64,000 nt of DNA from Winslowiella iniecta. Lineage in GTDB: Bacteria; Pseudomonadota; Gammaproteobacteria; Enterobacterales; Enterobacteriaceae. Both the position numbers and the translations under genes were made by a program. Positions 45,608-54,321 of this stretch are shown in pieces. The notes below the pieces were generated by a model. It saw only the letters and a program-made list of their open reading frames with translations. It made no database searches and was not told the origin of the DNA. Position 1 is the first letter of the stretch, and the number at the start of each line of letters is the position of its first letter. Where the stretch lies: NCBI RefSeq assembly GCF_001267535.1, contig NZ_JRXE01000010.1, positions 19,302-83,301 of the forward strand, in the 5' to 3' direction.

Positions 45608-46822
45608 TTAGTTCTCCAGACTGCCTTTATTAGTCAACGAATTATTTAAAATAGATTGAACAGCAACGACCGAGATACACGCTAAAGATAAAATGAGAAA
45701 AAATTCCTTTCCGAAAGACTCTAATAGAATGCCGCCAACTAAGGGGCCGGTATATATTCCCAGGACGACCATAGAAGCGACACCCAGAAAAGTACCTCTG
45801 TTCTCCTTTGACGAGAGTTTATCCAGCTGAATACTGACATTTGGCATCAAGATGGCTTCAGATATACTATACAAAATAGCAATCAACACCCAGCTTACTG
45901 TCGAATCTGAATTAACAGCGTACATCATTGCGTAAGCCAGGCAAAATAACGATGCACCAAGGGATATTTTAAACGATGTCGAGAACCGTTCAAGATAGTG
46001 AACTGCGAAGGGTTGTACCGCAATCACGACAATCGCATTTGTTGAAAATAAAATAGTAATGAGCTTAATAGCGGTTTCTGAATTTGTCAGGTGTAAATAT
46101 TGCGGTAGTGTCGTTTCAATTTGTGAAAATAACAAAAAGGCTAAAAATCCCGCAAGCAGGGAAATAAGAAATGGTGTGTTAGTTATCACTAATTTCAATC
46201 TTTGATTGATTCCGATGTTAATTTTTCTACATAAACTAATATGAACCTCTGTTTTGAGGTGTTTCACTGCATATATCGCAAATGGGATATAGGATATCGC
46301 GGTGACGTAGAAGGTGAATTTTTGAGCATTTAATCCAGCCATTAAGCCAATCAGGGGTCCAGAAACGGCAGCAATATTGACAAAAAAGTACCTGGCCTGG
46401 AGGGAAAACTCCCGTAAATCTGTCCCTTCTAACAGATCGCTACCAATCGCTTTGCTGGGTGCATCAATAAATGAATAGGAAATACCAACAAGAACTAACC
46501 CTAGCGAAAAAGTTACAGGGTCAGAAGCAAAACCTAATGTTGCATAGGCAGAAACAGCAATCAAACAGCCGATCACAATAACTATTCGGCGCTCATAAAT
46601 ATCCGATAACACCCCGCCATATACACCTACCATGAATGAGATGTAGGCGCTCGCAGTCATCATTAACCCAACTTCAACGGGTGACAGATTGTACTCGGAT
46701 GAAAGAATTATAGCGATAAATGGCCAAACCATAAAATACGTCATTCGTGTTAAGAGTATAAAAAATAAAATACCCTTAACGGCATTTGGCAGTGATCTAA
46801 ACTTATCAATTATAATAAGCAT
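45608..46822 (-). CDS. MFS transporter, probable export pump of the phosphonate cluster
   Basis: The 404-residue protein has twelve hydrophobic helices. VGVYGGVLSDIYERRIVIVIG between helices 2 and 3 is MFS motif A, as in drug/proton antiporters of the DHA group. It lies two bases after the ATP-grasp gene and before the aminotransferase. Product efflux or self-protection is the likely role; import cannot be excluded. Confidence 0.85.
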   Translation of the reverse strand: MLIIIDKFRSLPNAVKGILFFILLTRMTYFMVWPFIAIILSSEYNLSPVEVGLMMTASAYISFMVGVYGGVLSDIYERRIVIVIGCLIAVSAYATLGFASDPVTFSLGLVLVGISYSFIDAPSKAIGSDLLEGTDLREFSLQARYFFVNIAAVSGPLIGLMAGLNAQKFTFYVTAISYIPFAIYAVKHLKTEVHISLCRKINIGINQRLKLVITNTPFLISLLAGFLAFLLFSQIETTLPQYLHLTNSETAIKLITILFSTNAIVVIAVQPFAVHYLERFSTSFKISLGASLFCLAYAMMYAVNSDSTVSWVLIAILYSISEAILMPNVSIQLDKLSSKENRGTFLGVASMVVLGIYTGPLVGGILLESFGKEFFLILSLACISVVAVQSILNNSLTNKGSLEN

Positions 46823-46824
46823 TA

Positions 46825-48000
46825 TTAAGCCGTTTGCTCATAATTCTTGTTATTAATAATGGATTTTATTTTGTCCATATCATCTTTAATATGGCCACTG
46901 GTTAAACTACGGCTTAACAAGCAGAAACCTGGACGATCGGTGGAACATTTGATTTCATGACTATATTCGGTATGCTCATAATGGAAACGAAGCACCCGAG
47001 CAAACTCTTCAAGCCGGGGTATTAAAGCAGACGGGTCTGTTTCACTATACAGTGAGATATAGGCTAATGAGTGCTCAGGCTGATAATCTTCCAATCTCAT
47101 CTCTTTGTCGAAGTAACTATGAATCGTTTTTTCGATTAAATTCACGCCCGTGGACTTGAAAACCATTTCCCATATGAAATCACCGCCGCCCCGGTTATTG
47201 ACTTCAATTAACCTGACCTTATCGCCATCCACCTTGAATTCGATATGCATTGGTCCATGGGTATGATCTAAAACATTGAGCAGCTGCACTGTGGCTTTGT
47301 CGACCCGTTCTTTTGTACGCTCGTCAACAGGAGCGGGAAAAATATGGGAATCTTCAATAACGGTGTTTGGTATAAGGAATTTTTCTGTAATGCCAAGAAC
47401 ATAGTGGCAGCCATTGAGAGAAAGTGTCTCTACACTGAATTCCTTACCTCCACAATAGACCTCTAAAAGTGCACGATCAAAGTGATCAAGCAGTTTCTGT
47501 GTCGCTGTTTTTAACTGCTCCCTATTGTTGCATACCGTCACATTAGCACTCCCGGCACCCATGGTCTCTTTTACAACTACCGGGTAGCCAAATCTGGTGG
47601 CAAATTCTTCTGCCTGAGCAACAGAGTGACAATCTAAATATGGGACGTGAAAATCGGTTAACTCCAGGTGTTTTCTTAAATTCGGTTTGATACGACACAG
47701 CATTGAAATTCTTTTGTCCATGCCCGGTATTTCAAGTTTTTCCGCAACTTCAACGGTGGGCAGGATAGTAAATTCTGCAAATCCAAACATGGCTGAGACA
47801 GGATGTTCCTGCATTGCCAGCAAGGTGGCGCGCTCAATTTCTTCGACGGTGAAATCCAAAACAGGAATCACCCGTGCGCATTTGTTAGTGACACTCGGTC
47901 CTATTTTGTGCTGTAACTGAATTGAAACGACATTAAATCCTTCTAAATCTATATCCTCAAATATTTCATCCTGTCCACCAACAATAATTATGTTTTTCAT
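46825..48000 (-). CDS. ATP-grasp carboxylate-amine ligase (phosphonate cluster)
   Basis: The 391-residue protein begins MKNIIIVGGQDEIF. ATP-grasp marks are Lys144 (YPVVVKETMGAGSANV), EVYCGGKEFSVETL around residues 180-193, Glu254 (MHIEFKVDG) and the metal ligands E266-x-N268-x-R270 (LIEVNNRGGGDF). Members join an amino acid or acid to an amine through an acyl phosphate, as in dipeptide natural products. First gene of the minus-strand transcript, divergent from pepM by 280 bases. It is one of two ATP-grasp proteins in the cluster. Confidence 0.88.
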   Translation of the reverse strand: MKNIIIVGGQDEIFEDIDLEGFNVVSIQLQHKIGPSVTNKCARVIPVLDFTVEEIERATLLAMQEHPVSAMFGFAEFTILPTVEVAEKLEIPGMDKRISMLCRIKPNLRKHLELTDFHVPYLDCHSVAQAEEFATRFGYPVVVKETMGAGSANVTVCNNREQLKTATQKLLDHFDRALLEVYCGGKEFSVETLSLNGCHYVLGITEKFLIPNTVIEDSHIFPAPVDERTKERVDKATVQLLNVLDHTHGPMHIEFKVDGDKVRLIEVNNRGGGDFIWEMVFKSTGVNLIEKTIHSYFDKEMRLEDYQPEHSLAYISLYSETDPSALIPRLEEFARVLRFHYEHTEYSHEIKCSTDRPGFCLLSRSLTSGHIKDDMDKIKSIINNKNYEQTA

Positions 48001-48280
48001 AATAAGGCTCTCAGGTTCTTCATTATTTTCACCGTATAGTCATCTTTTACAACTGTCAACCGTGTAACAAACAGATAACATAAAACTTCAATGAAAACAT
48101 AGGCAAAACCGCCAAACTGCGAGCAATGTTAAAAAAATAAAATAAATTGTTGCGATCATGTTACTTTTGTGTTTTATTTTTACCCTCTCGAATAATAACA
48201 ATAAAACGGTCCTGGTATTTCTATTAATGCCACTGGATTTTGCTGTCTATCAGAAATCTCAGCATTCAAGGAGTAGTCAC
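48001..48280. promoter_or_regulatory. AT-rich divergent promoter region of the phosphonate cluster
   Basis: These 280 bases between the ATP-grasp gene and pepM must start both transcripts. The stretch around 48125-48190 is very AT-rich (A and T tracts), suitable for H-NS-type silencing. No specific operator or exact promoter could be assigned. The pepM frame is open through part of it. Confidence 0.5.
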
Positions 48281-49219
48281 TTGAAAGAATTAACTGAAGT
48301 GCATGGTAAAGAGTATCTGCAAGGACTGACATCGATTACAAACTGTGAAAGACGAAAAAGTTTGAAGCAAGTTTTACAATCAAAACAGTGTATTCGAATA
48401 ATCGAATCACACAGCCCTATATCGGCAATGATTGTTGAGAAAACACGCGTGGCCGTTGATGATGATTATCTGGAATTCGATGGATTCTGGTCAAGTTCGC
48501 TCACTGATTCTTTGCTTCAGGCAAAGCCCGATATCGAGAAGTTAGATGCAAACTTTAGGTTAAAGAACATCCATAATATTTTCGATGTGACAACCAAACC
48601 TATGATCTATGACGCCGATACAGGCGGCAAGATTGAACATCTTATTTATGATGTTAAAGCGCTGGAGCGTGCCGGCGTGTCAATGATCGTTATTGAAGAT
48701 AAAACTGGCCTTAAGAAGAACTCATTACTGGGTAATGACGTTGAACAAACTCAGGATGATATCGAATCCTTCTGTCACAAAATTAAAATGGCCAAAAAAA
48801 GTCAAATCACCCAAGAGTTTATGATCGCCGCCAGAATAGAAAGCCTCATATTAGACAAAGGCCTGGAAGATGCTCTGATGCGTGCCGATGCCTATGTAGA
48901 GGCTGGCGCGGACGCTGTGCTGATTCACAGTCGTAAGAGTAGCGGCAACGAAATAAGAGAGTTTGCTTTAAGGTTTCGAGCCATGCATGCGAATGTTCCT
49001 TTAGTCTGCGTTCCGACGAGCTATTCCCACCTTCACTACCAGGAACTGAAGGAAATGGGATTTAATATCATTATTTACGCCAATCACATGATGCGTTCAG
49101 CGATTAGCTCAATGGAAAATGTGGCTAAAACTATCTTAAGCGAAGGTTGTTCCAGCCCTATTGAACAAGACTGTATCTCGGTGAAAGAGGCCTTAGCCTT
49201 TATTCCTGGAACCATTTAA
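48281..49219 (+). CDS. pepM: Phosphoenolpyruvate mutase (PepM), AepX type
   Basis: From the TTG at 48281, with AAGGAG seven bases before it, the product has 312 residues. It holds the PEP mutase signature EDK-x5-NS at residues 139-148 (EDKTGLKKNSLLG), the Mg site D111-x-D113 (YDADTGG), AARIESLI with the conserved Arg and VLIHSRKS with the conserved His. It rearranges PEP to phosphonopyruvate, the entry to nearly all natural C-P compounds. The sequence resembles the mutase half of AepX-type proteins, in which a nucleotidyltransferase is fused N-terminally; here that domain is a separate gene at 54322. The frame extends upstream to 48158 without similarity. Confidence 0.95.
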   Translation: MKELTEVHGKEYLQGLTSITNCERRKSLKQVLQSKQCIRIIESHSPISAMIVEKTRVAVDDDYLEFDGFWSSSLTDSLLQAKPDIEKLDANFRLKNIHNIFDVTTKPMIYDADTGGKIEHLIYDVKALERAGVSMIVIEDKTGLKKNSLLGNDVEQTQDDIESFCHKIKMAKKSQITQEFMIAARIESLILDKGLEDALMRADAYVEAGADAVLIHSRKSSGNEIREFALRFRAMHANVPLVCVPTSYSHLHYQELKEMGFNIIIYANHMMRSAISSMENVAKTILSEGCSSPIEQDCISVKEALAFIPGTI

Positions 49220-49232
49220 GAGTGAAATAATA

Positions 49233-50429
49233 ATGTTAAACAAAAAAATTACAGATTTAGCAGAATATGCATCAAAGTCAATTTCAAAAAAAGCGAAGGA
49301 AATCGGTGATGTTTGCGCCATGAGTTTTGGTGAACCCTATTTCGGACCGCCAGAATCTGCTAAGTCTGAAATCGAAAAAAACCTTAACTATGATTCATAC
49401 ATTGAAACCCTAAAGCGTTATGAAGACCCTCGTGGATCACTGGAACTTCGTCAAGAAATTAGTCGTTGGTACTCGGATAATTACGGCATAACAGTTTGCC
49501 CTGACACTGAGGTTTTAGTGACTCATGGCGGAGTTGAGGCCATAACCTTGAGTGTTTTATGTACGACTTCGGCAAATGATAAGGTTCTGGTGAGTGATCC
49601 ATCATATATGCTGTATTCGCGCAACATCACCGTGTTGGAACGCGTTGTTCAGCCTTTAAGTCGTGTACCAGGTTCCCATGAATACCAGGGTGCTTTAAAA
49701 AATCATCCAGACCAATACTCTGATGTGAACTTAATGATTGTTAACTCCCCTGAGAACCCGAGTGGTTATGTACTGAGTGAGCAGGACTGGAAGGCGGTGG
49801 CTGAGTTTGCGGAAAAGAATCAAACGTGGGTACTTCATGACGAAGTCTATGATTCGATGGCATTCGAACGTAAGCACCTGCCTGCGATTGCAAACAGCAA
49901 GCTCAAAGATAAGACCATCTTAATCAATAGCTTCTCAAAGAAATTTGGTTTGCCGGGTCTGCGAATTGGCTGGATGGTTGCCCCGGCAGAGTTGATTGAT
50001 CAGGCGGCTAAACTCCATGATTACATGTATCTTGGTGTGGGTATCCTAAACGAAAAAACGGCTATCGCGGTGCTTAAATCTGACAGCCGCCAATGGTTAC
50101 AAGACAACTGCCAGGAGATAAGTGACCGCGCTAATATTGCCCTGACGACATTAACAGAAGAATCAGGATTTGACTGGCGTCGTTCTCCATTAGGTGCAAT
50201 GTTCTTATTCCCAGAAATATCAAAGCTTTACAAACGAATCCCGCAAAAATATAAAGAGCAGTTTGAATCAAAAGGCGAAGCTGTAGCAAATTACTTACTA
50301 CTGGAGAAAGGGGTCGCAACCGTACCAGGAAATGTCTATGGTGAAGATTCGGCTAACTATATTCGACTGGTTCTATGCACACCAAGGGATGAATTTGACC
50401 TCGCAATGCAAAGGTTGGCGACATGTTAA
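49233..50429 (+). CDS. Class I/II aminotransferase (aspartate aminotransferase type)
   Basis: The 398-residue PLP enzyme has FGEPYFGPPES, RYEDPRGSLELRQEI, VNSPENPSGYV, Asp203 in LHDEVYDSM and the PLP lysine Lys236 in NSFSKKFGLPGLRIGW. It starts 13 bases after pepM. This position suggests a role close to phosphonopyruvate: transamination to phosphonoalanine is one option, since phosphonoalamide pathways use an aspartate-type aminotransferase. Later-stage transamination is equally possible. Confidence 0.87.
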   Translation: MLNKKITDLAEYASKSISKKAKEIGDVCAMSFGEPYFGPPESAKSEIEKNLNYDSYIETLKRYEDPRGSLELRQEISRWYSDNYGITVCPDTEVLVTHGGVEAITLSVLCTTSANDKVLVSDPSYMLYSRNITVLERVVQPLSRVPGSHEYQGALKNHPDQYSDVNLMIVNSPENPSGYVLSEQDWKAVAEFAEKNQTWVLHDEVYDSMAFERKHLPAIANSKLKDKTILINSFSKKFGLPGLRIGWMVAPAELIDQAAKLHDYMYLGVGILNEKTAIAVLKSDSRQWLQDNCQEISDRANIALTTLTEESGFDWRRSPLGAMFLFPEISKLYKRIPQKYKEQFESKGEAVANYLLLEKGVATVPGNVYGEDSANYIRLVLCTPRDEFDLAMQRLATC

Positions 50430-51274
50430 CATCTGAATCCCAGGCAATCGCACATAAGAGCATTCAGGAACGCGGATTTTGTATCTTACCTCAGGCGATG
50501 AACCATAAAACCTGGCAAATATTGTCAGATAGCTACGCATTGCTTATGAAAGAATCACTCGAGATTCTGTCTCGAGTATCTCAATCAGATCAATCTTTAT
50601 CTGAATATTATAAAGCGGGTGGCGAAAAGTTAATTGTTGTGCCTGAAAACGGTGACAGCGACAAGATTTGTCGGTTTGAATACATTTCGAATCATTCCGA
50701 AGAGATAAGAGATTCCGTGATCCCTTACTTTCAGGAGATCCTGTCAGAAATAACAGGTAGCAGATTTAAACTGTTTAAAGACAAGTGTAATGTTAAGAGA
50801 CCGGGTGGAGGTGCATTTGGCTGCCATCAGGATTACCCAGCCTATAGCGACTTTATCCCTGACTATCACTTAACTATTGCAATTTTTTTGGACCAACCTT
50901 CAATAAGTAATGGTTGTCTGGAAATGGCAAAAAACTGGAAGTCAATCAGTGATAACCTGGGTGCATTAGACAGTGACTATCTGGGAAAATCGATTTTTAA
51001 GAGAAATCCCGATTCAGGTGACGTCCTGCCCGAAATTGCTGATAAATTTGAATGGGAAAGAATACTTCCCGCTGTCAATGACATCGTTCTGTTTGATTCG
51101 TTTGTGCCGCACCGCTCGAGTGTGAATGCAAGTGATGGATCCCGCAGAGCCTATTTTTTCACTTTCGCACCAGAAAGTTCAGGAGATCACTACGCGCATT
51201 ATTATCGTGTCAAAAGGAACGCCTTTGACAATCCAAAGTTCCACCTGTCAACACCAACGGATCGAGGTGTATAA
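50423..51274 (+). CDS. PhyH-family Fe(II)/2-oxoglutarate dioxygenase
   Basis: The 283-residue protein has the iron triad H135-x-D137 (FGCHQDYPAY) and H230 (FDSFVPHRSSVN), with Arg241 or Arg242 for 2-oxoglutarate. It overlaps the aminotransferase gene by 7 bases. PhyH-type enzymes often hydroxylate phosphonates next to the C-P bond (as in PhnY*) or do oxidative rearrangements in phosphonate pathways. The site of oxidation here is not readable. Confidence 0.88.
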   Translation: MLTSESQAIAHKSIQERGFCILPQAMNHKTWQILSDSYALLMKESLEILSRVSQSDQSLSEYYKAGGEKLIVVPENGDSDKICRFEYISNHSEEIRDSVIPYFQEILSEITGSRFKLFKDKCNVKRPGGGAFGCHQDYPAYSDFIPDYHLTIAIFLDQPSISNGCLEMAKNWKSISDNLGALDSDYLGKSIFKRNPDSGDVLPEIADKFEWERILPAVNDIVLFDSFVPHRSSVNASDGSRRAYFFTFAPESSGDHYAHYYRVKRNAFDNPKFHLSTPTDRGV

Positions 51275-51279
51275 GAAAG

Positions 51280-52371
51280 ATGCCACTTGAAACTGTTGAT
51301 AATCAATTGTTGTTCACACCTGGCCCATTAAATACCAGTGCCACAGTGAAAGCGGCAGCAATGAGAGATATAGGCTCAAGAACGTTCGCTATGCGTGAAG
51401 TCACGAATGAGATCATTGACTTATTACATTCTATTTCGGAACTTTCCTCAGACTATTCCACGGTGTTAATGCAGGGAAGTGGAACATTTTCTGTCGAGGC
51501 CATGCTTTCGTCTTTAATTAGTGAAAATGATCATGTTTTAATCCTTATCTCCGGTGATTATTCTACACGGATGGCAGATATATGTAGCATTTATGGCATT
51601 CCACACCATCTGGAAGAGTTTGATGAGAGCGAAGGCATTTGCCCGGAGAAACTAAAAGAATTTCTTGGTAACACGTCCGAACCGTTTTCTCACTTACTCT
51701 TTGTTCATTATGAAACCGCATTAGGTGTGGTTAATCCTTATGATGCGATCATGGAAGTTGCCTTTGAATTCAATCTCAAGGTACTGGTCGATTGCGTCAG
51801 CTCTTTTGGGCTACTGCCGGTGTGTACCACCTTTCCCAATTTAGTGGCAATTGCTTCCTCTGCCAATAAGTGCATTCAAGGCTTAACAGGCGTTTCTTTT
51901 GTGTTAGTAAAACATAATGAGCTTATGATTGAACGCAAAAAGAGAACGCTTTCGTTCGACCTTAAAGCTCAGTCAAAAGCTTTTATGGCAAATGGTGAAT
52001 GGAGGTTTTCACCACCTGTACAAATTCTTTTAGGCCTGAGACAAGCCTTGCAAGAATATGTTCAGGAGGGAGGGCGTGAATATCGCTATCAGAGATACCA
52101 GAATTTACGTGAGTACCTGGAGCTGAAGTTAAAGAAGCATGATATTTTTCCTGTAATAAAAGCCAGGCTCAGGGCTCCGATAATAAATACTTATTCACTG
52201 CCGCCGGGTGTAGACTATATTAGTCTTTCAACCGCCTTAGCAAAACGCAATATTGTGGTATACGCGTCTAAGCAGAAAGGCTGTTTTCGCATTGGTACGG
52301 CAGGTGATATCAATCAATCAGATGTCGATACATTATTGCATGAAATTGAATGTGTGATTAAGGGATGTTGA
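51280..52371 (+). CDS. 2-aminoethylphosphonate-pyruvate transaminase-like (PhnW family)
   Basis: The 363-residue class V aminotransferase begins with the PhnW pattern LLFTPGPLNTSATVKAAAM followed by GSRTFAM. MQGSGTFSVEAML, VDCVSSFGLLP (Asp171) and Lys197 in SSANKCIQGLTG form the PLP site. PhnW normally interconverts 2-aminoethylphosphonate and phosphonoacetaldehyde. With Ppd in the same transcript the biosynthetic direction is likely, giving 2-aminoethylphosphonate. It lies 5 bases after the oxygenase gene. Confidence 0.88.
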   Translation: MPLETVDNQLLFTPGPLNTSATVKAAAMRDIGSRTFAMREVTNEIIDLLHSISELSSDYSTVLMQGSGTFSVEAMLSSLISENDHVLILISGDYSTRMADICSIYGIPHHLEEFDESEGICPEKLKEFLGNTSEPFSHLLFVHYETALGVVNPYDAIMEVAFEFNLKVLVDCVSSFGLLPVCTTFPNLVAIASSANKCIQGLTGVSFVLVKHNELMIERKKRTLSFDLKAQSKAFMANGEWRFSPPVQILLGLRQALQEYVQEGGREYRYQRYQNLREYLELKLKKHDIFPVIKARLRAPIINTYSLPPGVDYISLSTALAKRNIVVYASKQKGCFRIGTAGDINQSDVDTLLHEIECVIKGC

Positions 52372-53471
52372 TGTTTCATTCTGACATGATTAACAGCCGT
52401 ATTACAGGTCCCACGCCACTGCCTCCATCATCATTGGAGTACATCCATCAGCAAATGATGAGCCACAGAAGCGAAAGTTTTAAAAAAACATTTGCCAATG
52501 TTCAGTGTGGACTGCAAGAGCTTCTGGAAACAAACTCACTGCCTTTGTTGTTCACCAGTTCTGGTACTGCGGCAATGGAGTCAGCAGTTAATAATTTGCT
52601 TGCGCCAAATGACCGGGCGCTAACATTGTCCTGCGGTTTTTATGGCGACCTCTTTCATCAAATGGTTGAGAGAAAGCTGAATAAGAACGCAGTGCTGCTC
52701 AGATCGCCTGATGGCTGTGGAATCGATATCCAATATCTGGTCGATATACTAAAGCAGCATACGTTCAAAGCGATTTTTTTAACCCATAGTGAGAGTTCAA
52801 CAGGCGTTGTAAATCCTTTATCTGAGATTATTTCTGCCATAAAATCTTACAGTGATGCCTACATTGTTGTTGATAGTATCAGCAGTATGGGCTGCGTTAA
52901 TCTGCCTTTTGATAGCCTTGGAATGGATATACTGATCGGTGTCACTCAAAAAGGGTTGATGTCACCTCCTGGGATGTCGATTATTCTTGCCAGTGAGAGA
53001 GCCATTGAAGAATCGAAAGTAATGAGTAACTATGGCAGCGTGGCATTTAATTACGCAAAAGCACAATCCTTAGCTGGCGATTTTCAAACACTAACCACGC
53101 CTTCTTTACATGCATTTTGGGGACTGGAAAATGCATTGGGATTAATGAGGCAACAGGGTTTTGAGAATGTCTTTTATCATCATAACAACATTGCTAATCA
53201 CTCACGTCTGCTCGCTGAGTTAAATGGTTTTAAGCTGTTTGCGAAAGAAGGCTATCGATCCAATACTATTACTGCGATAGAACTCAACAATAAGTTTCGG
53301 GCGACAGAGTTAGCACAGCAGTTGCTGAACAACTTCTCAATCACGGTAGGTATCGGAAACGGTAATCTGACTGAATCGATTATCCGTATTGCCCATATGG
53401 GGTATGTTAATCAGAATGAAATTACAGATGTGTATACAGCTTTAGCGAAGTGTAAATCCCTTTATGTCTGA
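52371..53471 (+). CDS. Second class V aminotransferase (PhnW/alanine-glyoxylate type)
   Basis: The ATG at 52371 overlaps the previous stop (TGATG) and has AAGGG before it; the product has 366 residues. ITGPTPLPPSSLEYI, FTSSGTAAMESAV, VVDSISSMG (Asp168) and Lys194 in VTQKGLMSPPGMSIIL show an intact PLP site. It differs from the neighbour at most non-motif positions, so the pair is not a recent duplication. Each may act on a different substrate, or together they could form a heteromer. Confidence 0.85.
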   Translation: MFHSDMINSRITGPTPLPPSSLEYIHQQMMSHRSESFKKTFANVQCGLQELLETNSLPLLFTSSGTAAMESAVNNLLAPNDRALTLSCGFYGDLFHQMVERKLNKNAVLLRSPDGCGIDIQYLVDILKQHTFKAIFLTHSESSTGVVNPLSEIISAIKSYSDAYIVVDSISSMGCVNLPFDSLGMDILIGVTQKGLMSPPGMSIILASERAIEESKVMSNYGSVAFNYAKAQSLAGDFQTLTTPSLHAFWGLENALGLMRQQGFENVFYHHNNIANHSRLLAELNGFKLFAKEGYRSNTITAIELNNKFRATELAQQLLNNFSITVGIGNGNLTESIIRIAHMGYVNQNEITDVYTALAKCKSLYV

Positions 53472-53536
53472 GCGATTGAAATTTCGAGTCCGAGTTAACT
53501 CTCAGGAACGACCTGATTGTGAAAACCCGGCGGGTC

Positions 53537-53559
53537 ATCTGGTTTGTCACAAACCAGAT
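53537..53559 (+). other. Near-continuous palindrome inside the long transcript
   Basis: ATCTGGTTTGT-C-ACAAACCAGAT lies in the only long gap (163 bases) between the first five and next eight genes of the plus-strand transcript. It could form a stable RNA hairpin or be an operator for an internal promoter. It has no T run, so full termination is unlikely. Confidence 0.6.
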
Positions 53560-53634
53560 TGAGAATTCCCTATTTTGTTCAAGCATGATGCGTTGAAAAA
53601 TCCTTCTTCATTTTAAATCAAGGACAACTAATTA

Positions 53635-54321
53635 ATGTCAAATAATTCAGAAAACATTGAAATGAATCTTTTTCGGGATACCTTGAATAAAAAATTTATC
53701 GCGTTTTCTGGAGGAGAAGAACGCGCGCCATTTATGAATCCCCTCGATGTTCTGCCGTTCAGTGAAACACTGGACAGAAATTTCGCATTGATTCAGTCTG
53801 AAATTATCGAACTTTTACAACGTAGGAAATTGACTCGTTATGAAGATATCGATAAAAAAAGAGCGGCTGAGGTGTCAAAAGACTGGAAGTTATTCTATGT
53901 TAAGTTGCTTAATGAATACAATGAACTTGGCAAGAGTCTGTGTCCCAATATCTATAACTTGACTAAAGATCAAGACAACATTCTTTCCATTTCAATTGCG
54001 GTATTAGAACCTGGTGTATGCCTGGCAGCACATGAAGGCCCCTATGCCGGAATATTAAGATACCATTTAGGAATTGAAGTTCCTGAGGTTAACCCACCTT
54101 ATATTCGCGTAAAAGACCAATACCATACCTGGCAAACCGGTAAGAGCATTGTCCTGGATGACGTTTTTGACCACGAAGTCTACAATAATGCCTCCGAACG
54201 CAGAGTGATCTTAATTGTTGACTTTAAACGACCAATGCCAAAGTTCTACAACTTCCTTAACAACATGTACCTGAAGCATATGCAAAAACGCTCTAAAAGC
54301 TTGATTAATAACTCCAATTGA
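53635..54321 (+). CDS. Aspartyl/asparaginyl beta-hydroxylase-type oxygenase
   Basis: The 228-residue protein has the Asp_Arg_Hydrox cupin pattern: ISIAVLEPGVCLAAHEGPYAGILRYHLGIEVP, here shortened to LAAHEGPYAG with His133 and RYHLGI with Arg142, then LDDVFDHEVYNNASERRVILIVDF with His180 and Arg190. Relatives hydroxylate Asp/Asn residues or lipid A acyl chains (LpxO) with Fe(II) and 2-oxoglutarate. It is the cluster's second oxygenase. Its stop abuts the next start as TGAATG. Confidence 0.83.
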   Translation: MSNNSENIEMNLFRDTLNKKFIAFSGGEERAPFMNPLDVLPFSETLDRNFALIQSEIIELLQRRKLTRYEDIDKKRAAEVSKDWKLFYVKLLNEYNELGKSLCPNIYNLTKDQDNILSISIAVLEPGVCLAAHEGPYAGILRYHLGIEVPEVNPPYIRVKDQYHTWQTGKSIVLDDVFDHEVYNNASERRVILIVDFKRPMPKFYNFLNNMYLKHMQKRSKSLINNSN

